This document shows positions 60,645 to 64,000 of a DNA stretch of 64,000 bases, piece by piece. This stretch comes from Cellulomonas taurus. Its GTDB lineage: Bacteria; Actinomycetota; Actinomycetes; Actinomycetales; Cellulomonadaceae. Both the position numbers and the translations under genes were made by a program. Location of the stretch: positions 496,001 through 560,000 of the forward strand of contig NZ_CP051884.1 of NCBI RefSeq assembly GCF_012931845.1, given 5' to 3'. How positions within the stretch are numbered: position 1 is the first letter of the stretch; each line of letters begins with the position of its first letter. The notes beneath the pieces were generated by a model that made no database searches, had not been told where the DNA came from, and worked only from the letters and a program-made list of their open reading frames with translations.

Positions 60645-60680
60645 GCTACTCAAAAGTAGCGGTCGCTACTCTCACGTAGC
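60645..60680. repeat. Alternating GCTACT/AGTAGC arms
   Basis: GCTACT (60645-60650), AGTAGC (60655-60660), GCTAC(T) (60665-60670) and GTAGC (60676-60680) alternate with 4-5 nt gaps. Arms 1-2, 2-3 or 3-4 can pair. It begins 3 nt after the last chemotaxis stop. Confidence 0.7.
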
Positions 60681-60700
60681 GCGCTGCCACTACCTGGTTC

Positions 60701-60738
60701 AGGCCCCGGGACCCCTCAATTCAGGGGTCTCGGGGCCT
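60701..60738 (+). terminator. Hairpin terminator after chemotaxis operon
   Basis: A 16-bp stem with one G-T pair (60701-60716 with 60723-60738) closes a 6-nt loop. Confidence 0.75.
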
Positions 60739-60769
60739 CTGGTGGTTTCCGGGCCGGTGCGGCGCGACC

Positions 60770-60775
60770 TAGCGT
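60770..60775 (+). promoter_or_regulatory. Leaderless -10 (TAGCGT)
   Basis: TAGCGT ends 7 nt before the ATG at 60783. Confidence 0.5.
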
Positions 60776-60782
60776 TCTGGGC

Positions 60783-61385
60783 ATGCCGACAGACCGCCGA
60801 GGGAAGCCTCTCGACCGTGAGGACGCACGCGGCCGAGGCTTGCCGGTTGCTGTTCGGCTGACAGTCGACCGGGCTCCGCACGCCGAGAACCCCCTTGCCG
60901 GCGTGCGGGTCCGGTCGACCATCCCGGGTGTCACGGTCACCGGGCGGCTGCCCGACGTCTGGCGCGCGGCACTGGCGGCCGCCGGCCTTCGTCCGGTCCC
61001 CGATGTCGTCCCGGCGATCGCCCATCTGGTCGCCCCGGCAGGCCGGCCGGACCGACTGACGGGCGTGCTCCGCGGCGGTGATCTGGTGCTGCTCCTGGAC
61101 GGTGCCGACCGACTCGGCGCCGTCGCCGCCGCATTCGGTGCCGCCCGGCCGGAGTTCGCGTTGCTGCCCGATGCCGACCGCCCGTGCGTCCATCTCGCGC
61201 AGGCACGGCTCCGTGGCGGTGTGGCGCAGGGGCCGCACCGTGTGATCGGTGCCACGGCCCAGGCGGCGATCCTGGCGAGTGCGCTGCTCCGGCGGCTGTG
61301 CCCCGGGCGTCTCGATCTGTTCGCCCCCGCCCACCTGGGTGCCGAGCCGACCCTGCTCTGGTCCGAGCCGCGGAACCGGACCTGA
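60783..61385 (+). CDS. Hypothetical protein
   Basis: A 200-aa soluble protein of unknown function. The first 45 residues are basic and polar; the rest looks alpha/beta with repeated hydrophobic strands (LVLLLDGADRLGAVAAAFG). No motif is recognised. A TAGCGT box 7 nt upstream of the ATG supports the start, and the gene follows the chemotaxis terminator, so it is transcribed separately. It ends 31 nt before the NCS2 permease gene. Confidence 0.6.
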   Translation: MPTDRRGKPLDREDARGRGLPVAVRLTVDRAPHAENPLAGVRVRSTIPGVTVTGRLPDVWRAALAAAGLRPVPDVVPAIAHLVAPAGRPDRLTGVLRGGDLVLLLDGADRLGAVAAAFGAARPEFALLPDADRPCVHLAQARLRGGVAQGPHRVIGATAQAAILASALLRRLCPGRLDLFAPAHLGAEPTLLWSEPRNRT

Positions 61386-61386
61386 C

Positions 61387-61409
61387 TGACCGACCGGTCA
61401 TGCCAGAAT
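61387..61409 (+). promoter_or_regulatory. Palindrome and -10 before NCS2 permease
   Basis: TGACCGACCGGTCA (61387-61400) has TGAC/GTCA ends and a TetR-like ACCGACCGGT core. CAGAAT (61404-61409) ends 7 nt before the ATG at 61417. A repressor here would sit just upstream of the -10. Confidence 0.4.
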
Positions 61410-61416
61410 TCGTCGC

Positions 61417-62895
61417 ATGTCCACCACCACTCCGGGCACCGCTGTGCCCGCGGCGCCGCGCAACGCGCTGGACCGCTTCTTCAAGATCACCGAGCGCGGC
61501 TCGTCCATCGGCGCGGAGGTCCGCGGCGGTCTGGTGACCTTCTTCGCGATGAGCTACATCATCGTGCTGAACCCGCTCATCATCGGCACCGCCCAGGACG
61601 GCACCGGCCAGTTCCTCGGCGGCGGTGACGGCCCGAACCTGGCGATGGTCGCGGCGACGACCGCTCTGGTGGCCGGGCTGATGTCGATCCTGATGGGTGT
61701 CGTGGCGAACTTCCCGCTGGCGCTCGCCGCCGGTCTGGGCCTGAACGCGGCCGTCGCCTTCTCGATCGCGGCGCTGCCGGACATGACCTGGGCCGACGCG
61801 ATGGGCATCGTGGTGCTGGAGGGCATCCTGATCCTGATCCTGGTGCTCACCGGGTTCCGGCAGGCGGTCTTCCAGGCGGTGCCGATGGAGCTCAAGACGG
61901 CGATCAGCGTCGGCATCGGCCTGTTCGTCGCCTTCGTCGGCTTGGTGAACGCCGGCTTCGTGCGGATCCCGGCCAGTCAGTCCACCCCGGTCGAGCTGGG
62001 CATCGGCGGCTCGCTGGGCGCGTGGCCGCTGCTGGTGTTCCTGGTCGGCGTGTTCATCGCGGTCATCCTGATGACCCGCAAGGTGAAGGGTGCCATCCTG
62101 ATCGCGATCGTGGCGTCCACCGTGCTGGCGGTCGTCGTCGAGGCGATCACCCACGTCGGCGTGCGGACCGCGGACAACGGTGGTGGCTGGGCGCTGAACG
62201 TGCCCGCGCTGCCGGACGGCGTGGTCGCCGCGCCCGACTTCTCCCTGCTGGGTCAGTTCTCCCTGTTCGGCTCGATCGGCAAGATCGGCGTCGTCGCCGT
62301 CATCCTGCTGGTGTTCTCGCTGATGGTCGCCGACTTCTTCGACACCATGGGCACGATGGTCGCCGTCGGCGGTGAGGCCGGTCTGCTGGACAAGGGCGGC
62401 AACCCGCCGCGCACCAAGCAGATCCTGATCGTCGACTCGGTGGCGGCCATCGCCGGTGGCGCCGGGTCGGTGTCCTCGAACACCTCCTACGTGGAGTCCT
62501 CCGCCGGTGTCGGCGACGGGGCGCGCACCGGTCTGGCCTCGGTGGTCACCGGCATCGCCTTCCTGCTCGCGACCTTCCTGTCGCCGCTGATCGAGATGGT
62601 GCCCTCCGAGGCCGCCACCCCGGCGCTGGTCGTGGTCGGCTTCCTGATGTTCCAGCAGATCACCGGCATCGACTGGAAGAACTTCGAGGTCGCGATCCCG
62701 GCGTTCCTCACCGTGATCCTGATGCCCTTCGCGTACTCGATCACCGTGGGCATCGGCGCGGGCGTGGTGTCCTTCGTGGTGCTGAAGATCGCCGTCGGCA
62801 AGATCCGGCTGATCCACCCGATGATGTGGGTGGCCACGGTCCTGTTCGGGATCTACTTCCTCACCGAGCCGATCAAGGGCCTGCTCGGACTCTGA
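61417..62895 (+). CDS. NCS2-family purine permease (AzgA-like)
   Basis: A 492-aa polytopic transporter for hypoxanthine, guanine or adenine, driven by proton symport. Family marks are the N-terminal FFKITERGSSIGAEVRGGLVTFFAMSYIIVLNP region in parts, ALAAGLGLNAAVAFS near 105, FSLMVADFFDTMGTMVAVGGEAG near 300 and SVSSNTSYVESSAGVGDGARTGL near 355. About 12-14 membrane segments are apparent. The leaderless-type -10 and an operator-like palindrome precede it. It is not linked to purine catabolic genes here. Confidence 0.92.
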   Translation: MSTTTPGTAVPAAPRNALDRFFKITERGSSIGAEVRGGLVTFFAMSYIIVLNPLIIGTAQDGTGQFLGGGDGPNLAMVAATTALVAGLMSILMGVVANFPLALAAGLGLNAAVAFSIAALPDMTWADAMGIVVLEGILILILVLTGFRQAVFQAVPMELKTAISVGIGLFVAFVGLVNAGFVRIPASQSTPVELGIGGSLGAWPLLVFLVGVFIAVILMTRKVKGAILIAIVASTVLAVVVEAITHVGVRTADNGGGWALNVPALPDGVVAAPDFSLLGQFSLFGSIGKIGVVAVILLVFSLMVADFFDTMGTMVAVGGEAGLLDKGGNPPRTKQILIVDSVAAIAGGAGSVSSNTSYVESSAGVGDGARTGLASVVTGIAFLLATFLSPLIEMVPSEAATPALVVVGFLMFQQITGIDWKNFEVAIPAFLTVILMPFAYSITVGIGAGVVSFVVLKIAVGKIRLIHPMMWVATVLFGIYFLTEPIKGLLGL

Positions 62896-62958
62896 GTACC
62901 GGCTGAGTGCTGCCGCCGGGTAGGTTCGGGGGAATCCCTCCGGCAGCAGAAGGACCCC

Positions 62959-64000
62959 ATGCGTATCTCCGTCATCGGTTGCGGCTACCTCGGTGCCGTG
63001 CACGCGGCCAGCATGGCCACCCTCGGTCACACCGTCGTCGGTGTGGACGTGGACAGCGCGAAGATCGACCGGTTGGCCGCCGGTACCGCTCCGTTCTACG
63101 AGCCGGGTCTCCCCGAACTCCTGGACGGGCTGCGGGACAGCGACCGGCTCACCTTCACCACGGACCTGTCCCGGGTGCGGGGTGCCACGGTGCACTTCCT
63201 GTGCGTCGGCACCCCGCAGAAGGACGGCGAGTTCCGGGCCGATCTGTCCTATGTGGAGTCGTCCTTCGAGGCGTTGAAGCCCTACCTGAACCCGGGTGAC
63301 CTGGTGGTGGGCAAGTCGACGGTCCCGGTCGGGACCGCGGAGGAGCTGGCGGCGCGTCTGGCGGGCACCGGCGCGACGCTGGTGTGGAACCCCGAGTTCC
63401 TGCGCGAGGGCTTCGCGGTGCAGGACACGCTGCACCCCGACCGGCTGGTCTACGGGCTGCCGACCGACGCCGACGGCAACCCCACCCCGGAGGGAGAGCT
63501 GGCCCGCGGCGTCCTGGACCAGGTCTACGCCGCACCGCTGGCCGAGGGTGCGCCGCTGGTGATCACGGACTATCCGACCGCGCAGCTGGTGAAGGTCGCG
63601 GCGAACTCCTTCCTGGCCACCAAGATCTCGTTCATCAACGCGATGGCCGAGCTGTGCGAGGCGACCGGTGCGGACGTGACCCGGCTGGCGGATGCGATCG
63701 GGCACGACGTGCGGATCGGTCGCAAGTTCCTGAACGCCGGGCTCGGCTTCGGGGGCGGGTGCCTGCCCAAGGACATCCGGGCGTTCATGGCGCGGGCCGG
63801 TGAGCTGGGGGTGGACCAGGCGCTGTCCTTCCTCAAGGAGGTCGACGCGATCAACATGCGGCGCCGGGTGCGGATGGTCGACCTGGCCCGTGAGGTCTGC
63901 GGCGGGTCGATCGTCGGACGCCGGATCGCGGTGCTGGGGGCGGCGTTCAAGCCGAACTCGGACGACATCCGCGACTCGCCCGCACTGTCGGTGGCCGGTC
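62959..64000 (+). CDS. ugd: UDP-glucose 6-dehydrogenase (partial, cut by window end)
   Basis: Oxidises UDP-glucose to UDP-glucuronate for surface polysaccharide. The first 347 residues are in the window. They show the NAD motif VIGCGYLGAVHAA, GVDVDSAKIDRL, LCVGTPQ, KSTVPVGTAEEL, NPEFLREGFAV, and the catalytic Cys268 in GFGGGCLPKD, followed by the start of the C-terminal domain (GAAFKPNSDDIRDSPALSV). AAGGA sits just upstream of the ATG. The related UDP-ManNAc dehydrogenase is less likely given NPEFLREG and GGGCLPKD. Confidence 0.93.
   Translation, partial: MRISVIGCGYLGAVHAASMATLGHTVVGVDVDSAKIDRLAAGTAPFYEPGLPELLDGLRDSDRLTFTTDLSRVRGATVHFLCVGTPQKDGEFRADLSYVESSFEALKPYLNPGDLVVGKSTVPVGTAEELAARLAGTGATLVWNPEFLREGFAVQDTLHPDRLVYGLPTDADGNPTPEGELARGVLDQVYAAPLAEGAPLVITDYPTAQLVKVAANSFLATKISFINAMAELCEATGADVTRLADAIGHDVRIGRKFLNAGLGFGGGCLPKDIRAFMARAGELGVDQALSFLKEVDAINMRRRVRMVDLAREVCGGSIVGRRIAVLGAAFKPNSDDIRDSPALSVAG

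Overview
The window is high-GC actinobacterial chromosome. Supporting signs are the heavy use of GTG starts, an unusually large share of apparently leaderless promoters (TANNNT 6-8 nt before the start codon), a TAP-family secreted peptidase lipoprotein, DUF2510, PASTA and Ltp domains, a LAXTG (class E sortase type) surface protein, and chemotaxis genes together with a chitin-active LPMO and carbohydrate enzymes. This mix suits a motile, polysaccharide-degrading member of the Cellulomonadaceae or a related family. That placement is inference; there is no rRNA in the window to fix it. No prophage, insertion sequence or CRISPR array was seen.

Layout. (1) 1-14.6 kb is carbohydrate and housekeeping: mannonate dehydratase, a PAP2 membrane phosphatase, topoisomerase I, a GH13 amylase-family enzyme, glycerol dehydrogenase, a Gfo/Idh/MocA oxidoreductase, a DSD1-like PLP enzyme, an IclR regulator coupled to a GH20 hexosaminidase, then tmk-holB. 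(2) 14.6-19.3 kb carries a TAP-like peptidase, tRNA-Thr(CGU), a CPBP protease, a DUF2510-PASTA-Ltp membrane protein and small orphan genes, with a mosaic intergenic region built from pieces of its neighbours. (3) 19.3-27.5 kb looks like a genome-defence stretch: a Wadjet/MksBEF-type operon jetA-jetB-jetC with no jetD beside it and, beyond a small orphan gene and a rhodanese, an AbiF/Abi_2 HEPN protein preceded by a compact candidate structured RNA with its own promoter and terminator. (4) 27.5-37 kb holds a LigD-type polymerase, an AA10 LPMO, an orphan nrdI, transketolase, PEP carboxylase, a MetE-like methyltransferase and a hydrolase. (5) 37-46.2 kb is a PspC-domain protein and a giant (about 2,900 aa) protein with 18 DUF11-like repeats and a LARTG sorting signal; a shared operator-like element lies upstream of both. 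(6) 46.2-51.3 kb has small regulators, including an ECF-like sigma factor followed by a single-pass membrane protein. (7) 51.3-60.7 kb is a chemotaxis region: two MCPs, a sugar-binding lipoprotein coupled to the second MCP, a bacterial calpain on the opposite strand, cheB-cheR-cheY-cheX, and a second cheY-cheX pair. There is no cheA or cheW. (8) 60.7-64 kb has an orphan gene, an NCS2 purine permease and a UDP-glucose dehydrogenase cut by the window end.

How the parts work together. Three chemotaxis transcription units share a promoter-like pattern (GCTYM-N15-then a CGAT-containing -10), which points to one motility sigma factor. The sugar-binding lipoprotein plus MCP should feed sugar sensing into the CheB/CheR/CheY/CheX module. 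The IclR-GH20 pair and the LPMO suggest chitin or GlcNAc-polymer use. The most promising system is the AbiF-like protein with its upstream RNA, a likely RNA-antitoxin/HEPN-RNase module, lying 1.6 kb from the Wadjet operon.
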